NCBI GenBank assembly: GCA_019914945.1
Contig: CM034113.1
Location: 62,001-126,000, forward strand
Direction: 5' to 3'
From: Typha latifolia
Lineage: Eukaryota; Streptophyta; Magnoliopsida; Poales; Typhaceae
Length of the DNA: 64,000 nt
A model generated the notes under the pieces. That model saw nothing but the letters and a program-made list of their open reading frames with translations. It ran no database searches and was not told where the DNA came from. A program made the position numbers and the translations under genes. Positions within the stretch are counted from its first letter, which is position 1. Every line of letters begins with the position of its first letter. This document shows positions 1-10,944 of the stretch, one piece after another.

Positions 1-173
1 ACAAAGCGTCACTTACTATCAGAAACAAGACCATATTATGTTGATATCAGATATGTTTGTTTTATATTCTTTGTTTATTCCTTACATTTGTATTATGTCT
101 TCCAACATAATTTATGCCATACTGTTGCAGTACAACTCACTCATTCCATCAAATCGTTTTCATTTTCTTATAG

Positions 174-3100
174 ATCAGAATAGTGATGCTCGATCACCAA
201 AGCGAACATGCACTGAATATAGGAGTATCTTGGTGGAACATAATACCTTCACATCACCAGTAAGGGAACATTTTTCAACAATCAGTAGTCACAAATCAAT
301 GTTACTGCCTCTTCAGTCCACATTTGCAAGGTTTGAGCATATTCCTGGTATACATTTGAGTAACTTGAAGGTTCTTGCATACACACGTTTATTTATCATA
401 TGAATTTTACATTTGATTCTTTTTGCAGTCCGAATCAGCCTAATCCTGTAGGAGGTGAGGCCTGCGCTGAGATTGGAATCAAAATCTTCTTCAGCAAGGT
501 AATATTTATTTAAAAAAAATCTAGAAGTACTTTTTTTAAGACTTTCTAATTTTTTGCATTTTGATTGTTGTACTTCCTAGATTTTGAAGTTAGCTGCCAT
601 TAGGATCAGAAGCTTGTGTGAAAGGCTACGGCAGTCTCAACAAACCTTGGAGCGTGTCTACAGTATATTTCAACTAATTCTCAATCAACAAACAGCTCTT
701 TTCTTCAATCGGCATATTGACCAACTCATCCTATGCTGCCTCTATGGTGTTGCAAAGGTATAGTACTATAATCTGCAAGGCAAGCTGTTTGTTGTGCATG
801 GTTTCTTAATTTCATATAATATGTTCTTTCTATTAGGTTTCAATATTAAATCTGACATTCAAGGAGATTGTCAACAATTATAGAAAGGAACCACAATGTA
901 AACTGGAAGTATTCCGAAGTGTTTTTGTTAGCCGTTTATCAGCACATGGCAATGGGGTAATTTTCTTGTCTTATTGGTTTGATATACTACTTTGATACAT
1001 GCTTCTGAAGAGCCATCATTATAAACAGGGAACTGGAGTTGATCATGTAGATATTATTACCTTTTACAATGAAATATTCATTCCGACAGTGAAGCCTTTG
1101 CTGGTGGGGCTAGCCCCTGCTGGAGTTCGCGCTGAGGACAGGAATAATGCTGATAGTAAGTATTCAGGCTTTTCTAGTCACCAACATTCTCTTCACCTGA
1201 AGATTTTTCTGCTCATTCTGTATCTCCTGTGTCTCTTGTACTAAACAGGTCAGATACCAGGGTCACCTAAGGTATCTCCTTTTTCAAATCTCCCCGATAT
1301 GTCCCCAAAGAAAGTCTCTGCTGCTCATAATGTTTATGTATCTCCCTTGCGACAATCAAAGGTTCGTCCATTCTTAATACTTCATTATATCAATTTGGTA
1401 GGTTTTTGTAATCTTTCTTCTAGCAATTATTTTTCTTCCATAATCCAGTTATACTTATGGTTCCGAGATTGTAAGCCATCTAGCTAAACTTAGGTCTGGA
1501 TACAGTTATCTCTGACAGTTTTTACTAGGACGCTGCTGTCACATAAGCTGGAATGTTACTGCTATATATCTGGCATAAGAGGTGGAGCGAATTGTAGGGA
1601 ATCAATGAAACTATATATGAGGACTTAGTATATTTCATTTCTTATTCCACAATGGCAAAGTTACAAGATTTATAAGGTGTCAATACTATATTGCATGAAA
1701 TACAAAAACGAACTAGCCAACTTTTCATAATGAAAGGAAAATCTAAAAGCTGCAAGACTACAAGTCGGTCATTTTGTAAGATAAGTACTCAAAAGCTGTT
1801 ATTGAAAACTTTGGTATATGCCTGAATCATAGGGTACCATCATAATTGGTCATTTGTGTCCCTCTTTTTGCGTGATTGTTTAGCTATCCGACTTTATACA
1901 TGTAACAAATTTGTCGCTGGATAATTTAAATTTCATTATTTATCAACTAAACCAGCAATCACTAAAAATTTGAGCATAAAATAACCCAATGGACCAAAGT
2001 AGGACTTTTCTGATTAGGCACTAGTTCGGTTCTCAGATTTCCAGGATGTTAGAGAGAGGTACTTAAATGTAAGAGAGAGTATGAGAATTTAAAATATAAA
2101 AATTATTGTTATGTAATAAAAGCTTAAGCTTTTCGAATAGTTTGTGAGTTATCATGGTATTAGAGCAAATGTCCTGATTTTGGTTTCGAATCTTATCAGG
2201 CCTATCTGTTGTTTAAAATATAGAACTTTCTTCTTTTTAAGCAAACTTTACTTTCTGAGCCTATTAATATATCTTAAGCTCAAAAGTGAGAGGGAGTGTT
2301 ATAATATAAATCACCATTTTCTAGCGGTTTAAATTTTTAGAGTAATTAGTGACTTAACACAGAAAATTTCCTTGTCAAATCTATATTTGTGAGCTTCAAG
2401 AAGGTCTAGCAGGACAATTCAGTTACAGAAGTGATTTAGGAGCTGTTTGGTTCAACAGATTATTTTTAGAAAACAAATTTTGTTATTGCAAAGTTGTTTC
2501 TCTTATTTGGCAGAACCTCTTAAAGCAGTGAAGCAGTCTGGCTGTAGTACAATGTATGGAAAATAAATGGACATCATGAGAAATTAGTCTTTGCACACTC
2601 TTTAGGTGTAGTTCTAATGTTGCTTGTTTCCAATCTGAAACACACATATTTAAATTCTTCCTGTTTACCACCCTTATTCCTGTTTTCAGGTGTTTTGATT
2701 GTTTTAATAGAAACCTGAACAACGTGCCATACATGCATGTCATTTATGACGCATCAATTTTCTCACCATTTTCTTTGCACGTGGTGATTATGTTTTTGTT
2801 CCATCTGGAGCCATTCTGCAAATTTGAGCTTGCAAGTCTAATTGGTTTGGTTAAACCGTTTAAGGGAGGGATAATATTATAGTCATGAGTCCTACAACGT
2901 GCATGCACTGGAAATATTCCACTAGCCTATGTCATGACAAAGGCTGTAACTGTGTTGCATAGAACAAACTTTTTGGAATCTTTTTTTCTTTTCCCCTTTC
3001 TCTGCAAGTTCTGTTTCTCAACATTTATCTCAACAGATGGATGCACTGCTTTCGCCAAGCTCCAGGAGTTATTATGCATGCATTGGGGAAAGCACTCATG

Positions 3101-3398
3101 CTTACCAAAGCCCATCCAAAGATCTGGCTGCCATAAACAACCGCCTGAATTTGTATGTCAGATGAATTAACAATGGTACATTTGAAGTACTGATTTTGTA
3201 AATGGATTCTGATATTTCTTCCATGTCATTTTAAATATCTGCAGCACTGGTAGGAGAACTAATGGCAGAATAAACTTTGACATCGTGAGTGATTCTGTGG
3301 TAGCTGGTAGTCTTGGTTATCAAAATGGCAGTTCTGCTTCTTCAGATGCTGCCGCCACCTTTAACCTCCCAATGAAGCACGAGCAACCTCAGCCCTAA
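174..3398 (+). CDS. RBR1: Retinoblastoma-related protein, C-terminal part (5' end outside window)
   Basis: Exons 174-330, 429-498, 581-757, 837-956, 1029-1155, 1249-1361, 3037-3152 and 3245-3398 join in frame to about 344 residues ending in TAA. The translation carries the plant RBR signatures [49 protein letters not shown] and a tail with [20 protein letters not shown]. This is the end of the A/B spacer, pocket B (cyclin-like fold) and the C-terminal region. Known role of the family: a nuclear repressor that binds E2F/DP and LxCxE proteins and is inactivated by cyclin-dependent kinase. Several SP sites in the tail ([23 protein letters not shown]) fit such phosphorylation. The intron at 1362-3036 is unusually long (1.68 kb) and holds a small retroelement remnant. 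The first exon is preceded by a TATAG acceptor at 169-173; earlier exons lie to the left. Identity is certain; exact splice sites are inferred. Confidence 0.93.
2047..2310 (+). mobile_element. Decayed TRIM-like LTR element in RBR1 intron
   Basis: A TGTTAGAGAG start at 2047 resembles a short LTR. About 100 bases later, at 2155-2166, comes TGGTATTAGAGC, one mismatch from the initiator-Met tRNA primer-binding site used by plant copia and TRIM elements. At 2282-2296 there is a purine tract, followed directly by a second TGTTA at 2297, as expected for polypurine tract plus 3' LTR. The internal part is only about 130 bases and codes for nothing. The LTRs are too diverged to align well by eye, so the boundaries are approximate. 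Confidence 0.45.
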
Positions 3399-3963
3399 AG
3401 AACTAAGGACCAACTGCCTTTGTATGTAGCCTAAAGTCCACACTTTACCTTTGTATTATTTTGAATAAGTTAGAGAGTTTTCACCTTCAAATTGTATATG
3501 AATTAGGAAGTGAGGAATTTCATGGGGAGCAGCATTTGCTGTAGAATAACCAATTCTGCTGCCCGTCATTCCGTGATTGCTGAATGTAATTTAAGCTCGA
3601 GATAAATGTAAGCTGCTGACAATTTAACCTTAATAAAATGTTCTTTTCATCTACTACATATCATTAGAAACTGCTTTTTGTTATGATTGTGCAAGAGTTT
3701 ACAATATATGATACACATCATCATTCCTTCTGTATTTTCTTGGAAATGTAGACTCAAACATTACTATTTATTAAGAAGAGGCAGTCATGATGCATGAACT
3801 CACAGAAAATATCTCTGGCCGAGACTATGGAAATGGAGAGATAATGAGGCAGAGGGAGCATGGGTGGCTAGGGACCAAAGGTACCATGCTTTCTCTGCTC
3901 TGTTTATTATGTTCTTTGTGATATAGATAATATATTCAATGACTGGTGTTTGTACTGGGCGTC

Positions 3964-5295
3964 TCATGCTGAAGATGAATTGGCGGTGGTGTTGCTGCTC
4001 TTGGGCTTGCGGCGGCTGAGGGTCATATGCACTCCAGGGCTTTGCTGGGTGCAGGAGCTGTTGAAGAGCAGCGAGTTGTTGAGGCACTGCACATTGCTGT
4101 TCACAAGAGAGGCCATGGGCTTTGCATTCTCTTCAGCTGCTGCTTTGGTTCCTTTCTTGCCACTGGCTTTTTCAACGAGAGTCCTAGGATTACTTGCCTG
4201 AACAACTGCTGGGAGGCTGCCTTGGCCGTTCTGCTGTTTCTGGCTGGGTTTGCCGTAACCCACCTCCATGTATGCCCCCATATTTTCTCCTGCTATATTG
4301 ATGATACTAATCTCTCTCTCGACCTTTTTGCTAGTTTGTGTTACAGTGCTTTTATCTTCCTTTGAGGAAGGAGGAGTGCTTCTCGTGTCAAGTGCTTTTC
4401 TCTCTTCCTGTGGTGGAGGATGATCTATCACCGTAGTCTCTGTTATGGGATTTAAGGGTACACTGCTGCGAGGAATTCTGCTGCTGTTGGATGCCGTCTT
4501 GATACTCTTCAATTCAGCTGCCGGCATCTGCATGGACTTGGGCTCCGGTTCTGGGTTCACATTCAGAGCAGCAGGTGGCAACGACCGGTTAGTCCTCGGG
4601 GACTGTGGTGGCGTAGGGGAGAAAGTCTTGATCACTTTGGGAGATTGGGGTGGAGTCTTGATCACTTTGGGAGATTGGGGTGGAGTAGGGGTCCGGGATG
4701 CCGCTCTTGGTGCCGGAGCCAATACAGATTGTGGAAGCAGAGAAATTGGGCGGGCGGGCTGTCGTTGAGCCTCCACAACCGCAGCAGATTCAGTTGCGGT
4801 TGGTTCCTGTTGCGTCAGGGACTTCAGAGATCCTGGTGTCTTGATCGGTGATAGTGGCTGTGGTGATGGCAGTGATAGTGTCGTTGTTGGCTGCGGTGTT
4901 GGTGCTTTTGGTGTCTGCACTTGCGGCTGTGGTGGTGGTGGTGATCTCGGTGGCTGCAGCTGCGGCTGCAACTGTGGTGGTGTTGGTGTTCTTGGTAGCT
5001 GTGACTGCGACTGTGGTGGTGTCGGTGTTCTTTGTGGCTGCGGTTGTGGTGGTGTCGGTGTTCTTGGTGGCTGCGGTTGTGGTGGTGGTGTTGCCGGTGG
5101 CTGGGGTTGCGGCTGCGGTGCTGGAAGTGGCTGTACTGGTGGTTGAGTTGTCGGAACAGGCAATCTTGACCTAGGGAACGTGGGCAGGGCGGCCAGAGCT
5201 GCTTGAGCCGGCTGGGTGGTTTGGGGTTGGATGTCACCTCGGCCCAGCGAGGTCAGCCGGAACCAGGTGCGTCCAGTTGTGGGTTGGTTTTCCAT
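3964..5295 (-). CDS. Proline-rich protein of unknown function
   Basis: A single uninterrupted frame of 443 residues starting MENQPTTGRTWFRLTSLGRG. Residues about 40-150 are low-complexity PQPQP/TPTPPQ repeats; further SPK/TPPQSP units follow to about residue 235. There is no signal peptide, so despite the composition it does not look like a secreted extensin. The C-terminal third is less repetitive and holds a hydrophobic island, ISIINIAGENMGAYMEVG, around residues 330-350, the most likely conserved functional element. I recall similar proteins annotated in plants as gp1-like or hydroxyproline-rich, without known function. A perfect 30-bp tandem duplication (4625-4684) encodes two TPPQSPKVIK units. 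It is convergent with RBR1, about 565 bp between stop codons. A coding origin is supported by frame length and the conserved-looking tail; the function is unknown. Confidence 0.75.
   Translation of the reverse strand: MENQPTTGRTWFRLTSLGRGDIQPQTTQPAQAALAALPTFPRSRLPVPTTQPPVQPLPAPQPQPQPPATPPPQPQPPRTPTPPQPQPQRTPTPPQSQSQLPRTPTPPQLQPQLQPPRSPPPPQPQVQTPKAPTPQPTTTLSLPSPQPLSPIKTPGSLKSLTQQEPTATESAAVVEAQRQPARPISLLPQSVLAPAPRAASRTPTPPQSPKVIKTPPQSPKVIKTFSPTPPQSPRTNRSLPPAALNVNPEPEPKSMQMPAAELKSIKTASNSSRIPRSSVPLNPITETTVIDHPPPQEERKALDTRSTPPSSKEDKSTVTQTSKKVEREISIINIAGENMGAYMEVGYGKPSQKQQNGQGSLPAVVQASNPRTLVEKASGKKGTKAAAEENAKPMASLVNSNVQCLNNSLLFNSSCTQQSPGVHMTLSRRKPKSSNTTANSSSA
4625..4684 (-). repeat. 30-bp perfect tandem duplication inside the proline-rich CDS
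   Basis: Two identical 30-bp copies, 4625-4654 and 4655-4684. They add ten residues without changing frame. Confidence 0.85.
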
Positions 5296-5569
5296 AGGAA
5301 CGGAGGCTTAGGGGATAGATAGGAACTCTACTAGGAAAAAAGAAGGGAGATGGTCGAGATGGGATGTTTCCCACTCTCTATTTGTAGGAGCGCGGGAATG
5401 TTGAGTCTGACCTGGACGAGCTCTGAAACAAAATTAGGAAAAAGTTTAAGGCAAGGGATCCGATTCCAAGAAGAGATCGGGGAAAGGGACCTACACGGCC
5501 TCAGAGCTAAAGAAAGATTGGTATCAAATCTTAGAACATTTCTCCTACATCAATGCATGCATGTCTTCA

Positions 5570-5628
<59 letters not shown>

Positions 5629-6891
5629 AGAATATATAAAGCGGTATGCATTTGACCAGTTATCATCAGCATAGTGGTAACAAAGTTCTTTTGGGTTTCA
5701 ACTTCATACGAGTATCATGGTTGCGGCTTATTGTGGTGGTTAATCGTGAGGCGTTCGAAGCCTTCGTGCTCACTCAGAAGGACTTTAGACTTTGCTTACA
5801 GCAGGTAGATGCAAAGAAGGCTGTCCTTTCTGTAACCCCTCCGGTTGGTGAAAAGGGTTAGCATCTTTTTTTTTTCTTATTTCTCATGAATTAAAGGCTT
5901 GGCATCTTGGGTTCGTCCCCTTTGCCTCGCTGTTCTCCAAACCAGCCGTAAAGGAAAGATGGTTCCGTTGTTCGGGGTGGAGTACTTTTGTTCCTTGTGT
6001 TTCTCCTCTACAACTGGATTCTTCCAAAAAGCTTTGTTCTTTCTTACATTTTAACATGCCGAGTAAAAGTTAAGTATAAGAAGTTGACAAGAATTACATT
6101 GCCCACGACGGCTGGAAAAATGCTCAATTACTCTTTCGACTCTTTATAATAGGTATGTAAAAATTGAGTAAATAGAGAATAGTAGTTCCTTTCGGGCCAG
6201 GTAAGAGTCGTAAAACGCCTATTATTACTTGATTAGTTCAGATCCCTTTCATTTCAGCCCTACTTAATTATTATAAGTCTAACTATTAGCGCAAGTAATT
6301 GAGTGTATTATCTCCTCAAATAAAAGGTTAGAGATTTAAATATTTGTAAGAACGAATTATATCTAGTGCACAGATTTGGCTCATTTTTATGGGAGAGTTA
6401 TTCTAGTTGTTTTTTTGGGGTCAGTCGGGTGTTCGAGCTTGGTAGTTTGAACCCGGTAGTCGGTCCAAAAGCTAACTCGAGCCAGGCTTGTTCTTGCAGG
6501 CCGAAATGCCAAACTCATCATAAAGGCCCACTGAGATTAACTGGCATGAGAAAAATTGCTCGGGCTTCAGCTTAAGATATAGTGGGCCGAATTCCGGAGC
6601 CCATATTTAGAGCAGTACGATTCTTTTATATACTGCTTAGTGAGAGACGTGTGGCAGCAAGTCATTGCCGATCCTTTTTTCTTTAGCGCCAGCCAAATCA
6701 TTGCCGACTCTTTTATAAATTATATCCAAATTTCATACACAAAACCCAACGAAACCATCCCCAAAAAGAAAGGGAAGAAGAAGAAGAAGAAGAAGAAGAA
6801 GAAGGAAAGAAAGCAAGACCCAAATCGGAACTGCACACATGCATCCACAGTCCACACACGAAGCTGCGAAGGACGACCGAGAAAAGATAGT
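5296..6891. other. Intergenic region between the proline-rich and ERF genes
   Basis: This is the shared 5' side of the proline-rich gene and 3' side of the ERF gene. It holds a (TA)n tract at 5571-5624, a stretch at about 5690-6020 of higher GC and different texture (see findings), an AAG repeat at about 6777-6802, and no convincing gene. Short open frames here have no recognisable domain. Confidence 0.6.
5571..5624. repeat. (TA)n microsatellite
   Basis: 27 uninterrupted TA units. Confidence 0.95.
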
Positions 6892-7611
6892 TTAATCCAC
6901 GCTCTGGAGATCAAAAGAAGTAGGACGAGGACGAAGAATAAGATGATCCACCGAGCTGGAATCCATCGTTTGCCGCGGTATCGTCCGCCGCGGGCATCGG
7001 CCCAAAGAGCGGGCTATGCACGTACCCCTCCTCGAACCACATTCCCGCCACCTCCCCCGCCGCCCCCTACCACACCCGTTAAACTCCTCCGCGTCACACC
7101 ACACCATCCCCTCCTCTTCCTGACCCGCATCCATCGTCTCCGCCCCCGACCCGGCGGCGACCTCCACCTCCTCCGCCTCCACCGCCATAGGGGTCGGCGG
7201 TGCCAAAGGCGGCAGGGTTACCGGGGTTGGTGAGGAGTAGAGTGGGAGGAGATCGGGGGAGAGGTAGGGGGTGACGGAGGAGCCGGGGGGGAGGTCAGGG
7301 TACGCAAAGTTGGTCCGGGCGCGGGCCCCGCGGAGCGTGCGTGCGGCGCGGTCGTACGCCACCGCCGCCTCCTCCGCCGTGTCGAACGTCCCCAGCCAGT
7401 GCCGCTCCTTCGTCGCCGGGTCGCGGATCTCCGCCGCGTACCGGCCCCACGGCCGCCGACGAACCCCCAAGTACCTTGCGCCGCCGTTGTTGTTGGTGCT
7501 GCTGCTGTTGTCGTTTTGCTGTCGGCGCCTGCTGCTCGACTTCTTCTCCTGCGGCGGAGCAGGAGAGGAGGAGGAAGACGAAGAGGAGGAGAAGAAGTAG
7601 GAGAAGTCCAT
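6892..7611 (-). CDS. AP2/ERF transcription factor, ESR/DRN-LEP type (group VIIIb), with apparent C-terminal frameshift
   Basis: The open frame gives 239 residues. A serine-rich start (MDFSYFF) is followed by one AP2 domain at about residues 45-104, with [17 protein letters not shown], the [19 protein letters not shown] core and RGARARTNF. The next segment, [19 protein letters not shown], is the hallmark of ESR/DORNROESCHEN-like proteins, and the [13 protein letters not shown] ending differs from FRIZZY PANICLE. Family role: nuclear GCC-box-binding factors in shoot meristem and organ initiation. After residue about 185 the frame turns into Arg/Cys-rich sequence. The frame one base over reads [20 protein letters not shown] and runs to a stop at 6911-6913, matching the conserved ESR tail. 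One missing G in the run at 7064-7068 would explain this, so this is either an assembly error or a real frameshift allele. A TATA box lies 92 bp upstream of the ATG. Confidence 0.85.
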   Translation of the reverse strand: MDFSYFFSSSSSSSSSPAPPQEKKSSSRRRQQNDNSSSTNNNGGARYLGVRRRPWGRYAAEIRDPATKERHWLGTFDTAEEAAVAYDRAARTLRGARARTNFAYPDLPPGSSVTPYLSPDLLPLYSSPTPVTLPPLAPPTPMAVEAEEVEVAAGSGAETMDAGQEEEGMVWCDAEEFNGCGRGRRGRWRECGSRRGTCIARSLGRCPRRTIPRQTMDSSSVDHLILRPRPTSFDLQSVD

Positions 7612-7702
7612 TTCTCTTTCTCTCTCTCTCCCTCTTTGATTCTATGTTTCTTTAATCGAACGAATTGGTTTTGGTTGGTAGAAGATGCATGGTGAGGTGG
7701 GG

Positions 7703-7710
7703 TTTATATA
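7703..7710 (-). promoter_or_regulatory. TATA box of the ERF gene
   Basis: TATATAAA on the minus strand, in a clean CCCTATATAAACCCC context, 92 bp before the ERF start codon. This leaves room for a 5' UTR of about 60 bases rich in GA on the coding strand. Confidence 0.7.
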
Positions 7711-8086
7711 GGGAGGAGGAGATGATCATTTTTCTTCACTTTAACTACGATATTGCCCTTGTTTCAATGTTGAAATGACGGAATTGCCCCGAAGATACTG
7801 GAGCCCGCGAGTGGTCAACCCAATGATTTGGACTAGTGGGAAGGGGAGGGCCACGTGGACCAACCGTCAAACTACCTATTTGTCAGTCGATCCTCAATCC
7901 TCATGCATATACTATGTCCATCAGTCCACACGGCCACTCTTTCTAAGTCGACTTATATCTTTTCAAAATTAGTAAAAAAATATATAATTTCTCCTTATAT
8001 ATATATATATTTATAAAGATTATCTATTAATCATATCTACCACCAAATAAATAAGTCACTGATTAGCTCAATAAAATTTACTACCC

Positions 8087-8126
<40 letters not shown>

Positions 8127-8554
8127 GAATATGATCAAAACGGTTAGATATGAACAATTGATGTGCTCATAACTCATCCTACTGCTCTCAATTGGCAATT
8201 TTTTTTTTGTAACTTAAAATTTCTCATACTGAGATAACTAAGAGACCAAATTAAAATAAATTTAAAGTTAGATGATGGACCACAAGCATCAAAAACCGAC
8301 CTCAAATTGGCTACGTTATATATATATATATATATATATGTATACAAAATTAATCCATGATTCAAGTTCAGATTATATGCACATGCAACCATTAGCACCA
8401 CCTGAGAAGCTGATGCTTTCCGTATTCAATTCCCATGGAGGGTTCCAGCGTCAGAAGCAAATCAATATGCCTCGAATGCGCATGTCATGCATATTCCAAA
8501 GAAGTCTATGGAATGGCTGTTGATGTGCTTTAAAAGCTCTCCATCATGAACCCT

Positions 8555-8558
<4 letters not shown>

Positions 8559-8600
<42 letters not shown>
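8559..8600. repeat. (TC)n microsatellite
   Basis: About 21 TC units, uninterrupted. Confidence 0.9.
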
Positions 8601-8602
<2 letters not shown>

Positions 8603-8846
8603 AGGCTTCTAACAAATGGAGGAGGAGAGGCTTAAATTCCACATGATTAGATGACCTCACATGAATGATTAGCATGTGCCATCTCTTCCCTTTAATTCCT
8701 CTCCTTGCTGTCTTAATTAAGGTGGCACTTGAAAAGTTCTAACTTGGATTGCAATCTAATCATGGATTCATTGTACCCAAATGATTACTTTCAGTCATAA
8801 TAAAATGGGCTATTATAAGATTACACAATTTAAACTTGCTAATCTG

Positions 8847-8879
<33 letters not shown>
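8847..8879. repeat. (ATC)n microsatellite
   Basis: Eleven uninterrupted ATC units in non-coding DNA. Confidence 0.9.
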
Positions 8880-10901
8880 TAACAATGCAGCTAAACGCAT
8901 GAGTGATGCTGCTAATAATATGTTCTCTTTGCATGTTACTCGTATAATAAATATATCAAAGAAGGTCGAAGGAACGAAAGAAAGTTGCTTTACTACATTT
9001 TAGTAAAATTAATGATGTAAGTCCAAGATGGTGATGAAAGTTTTTGACTTATTAAGTCTAGAATGCAATGATGAGTATCACAATGCAACATCCAAGTATT
9101 CTTCTCATAAAACTCCATTAGTAGATTAAACCACACTTAATGACATAATGTGGGTCCTCCCTCTTGTATTCCCTTTTTCTAAGCCCAACTACTAGTATAA
9201 ATGATTGAAATTCTACTTAATCAACTAATTACAAGTTAGGGTTTTGAATCTCAGTATAAATGTCAAAAAAAATTTCTTTATGAGAATATTGCAATGAGTA
9301 CGACATGATTAGAGTTGACTCAATTGTTCGACCTAATTATCATATAAATTGGCCGGCCGTAGTGTCCGGTATGACCTATGAGCTCTTTGAATAATTAAAA
9401 ATATACTCTCTTAATGTTTAAAATGGTCTTCAATATGCCCCTCTTAATAATAGAAAAAGATTCTATCAATATTAATAAATTTTGAAACAATATGCTCCAA
9501 TGTAATATCATAACTACAAAACCTCTTACCACCTTAATACTCTGCTTATGATTTGGAAAAAGTCATGCATGATGACCATCACAATCATAAGAGTGGAGTA
9601 TCTAGTCCTTGCTATGTAGAATTTAAATAGAAAAAAGGAAGAAGAGATTATTATCTCCCTTTTGACCTATGGATGAAATATCTTAACCATGCCTATGTAT
9701 CATTCAGAGGTCCCAAGAGCTTGGCAGTTATGGAATCAAAAGATTAGGTACACTTGCATATTAATATTAATATTAATATTATTATTGTTATTATTATAAT
9801 TTAATGAGAGTTTTGAGTACATAACATGCTCAGAATCAGCATGTACAAAAATTTAAAAGCTAATTTAAAGGGGTTACCATGGCCCATCCATGTGCCTTCC
9901 AATTAGAGCCAAATCAATGATAAGCTCCACAAACCTTCCAACTTTTTAAAGCCAAATGGTTGCTTTAATCTTTTCAAGCTCATGGGGAGGAATATAAAGT
10001 TTTATCTCTTGTATATTTGTTTTGAGGGGGCATGAGACCTTGAATGAGCCAAAAGACATGTTGGGTTGCATGTGAGGGGAAACTGCTTGCCCTAATTTTC
10101 TAAAAGGAACCAATTAGTAGGCAGTACAATCTCTCATATCTAGTGATACAAAATCAATTATGGCAGAAGAAGATCTCTTCTTCTTCTTCTTCTTCTTTTT
10201 CTTTCTTTTTTAAACCATACTATAAACCCTTCACTGCTGCAAGATTCATGCATACTTGAACTTGTTATTATTGTTAATCCATATAGTCTTCTAGAAACTT
10301 TCTGACAAGATCAATCTTTGCTAGTGATGAAAATAATAAAGAACCATAAGAAATTTTGAAGAAGAAATCCTCTGGGTTCTCTTTCATCAGATCAGTTTCC
10401 TCTGAAGCTTAGCCATTTTTTTTCCCATCTCTCTCCTTGTATCCACTTTTACAGGGAACCAAGAAATGGTTTTCTTTCAGAATTAAGCTTCTGGTATCAG
10501 GTCAAGGATAATTCTCCAACAACTAAACCAGAGGAAGGAAGGCAAGATAACAACTGCAAACAGAAGATAAGGGAAAAGAAGATAACAACTGCAAACAGAA
10601 GAAAAGTTCATGTCTCAGTTGGTATCCTTCTCTCTCTCTCTCTTTCCCTTCTACTGTTCAAGAGAAAATAGATTATCTCCATGAATGGTTGGGCAGTGGA
10701 TGAGTATTGTCTCTCTGATAGAACTCTATCATGCAAATATTGTTGTTTGTGTCTTCAATAGTAAGTGGTTAAATTTTGTCTACATGCATTCCAGTCAATC
10801 TTTAAATGTGGGGTTTCTTACCTGCCCCCATGGTATTATTCAAGGACACACAGAGGTCACATGATCCATTCAAACAGGTAAAATGTGTTAGGTTGTTCTA
10901 A

Positions 10902-10904
<3 letters not shown>

Positions 10905-10940
<36 letters not shown>
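10905..10940. repeat. (TA)n microsatellite
   Basis: About 18 TA units. Confidence 0.9.

Positions 10941-10944
<4 letters not shown>

Noticed and set aside
4824..5237. Other long frames opposite and alongside the proline-rich gene (His-rich, Val-rich and Gly-rich translations)
   Set aside because: They are mirror frames of the CCN/CAN repeat codons in the 443-residue gene and have no independent motif.
8847..8890. Candidate miR172-like sequence around the ATC repeat
   Set aside because: Only the simple repeat resembles it; there is no 21-base match and no foldback partner.
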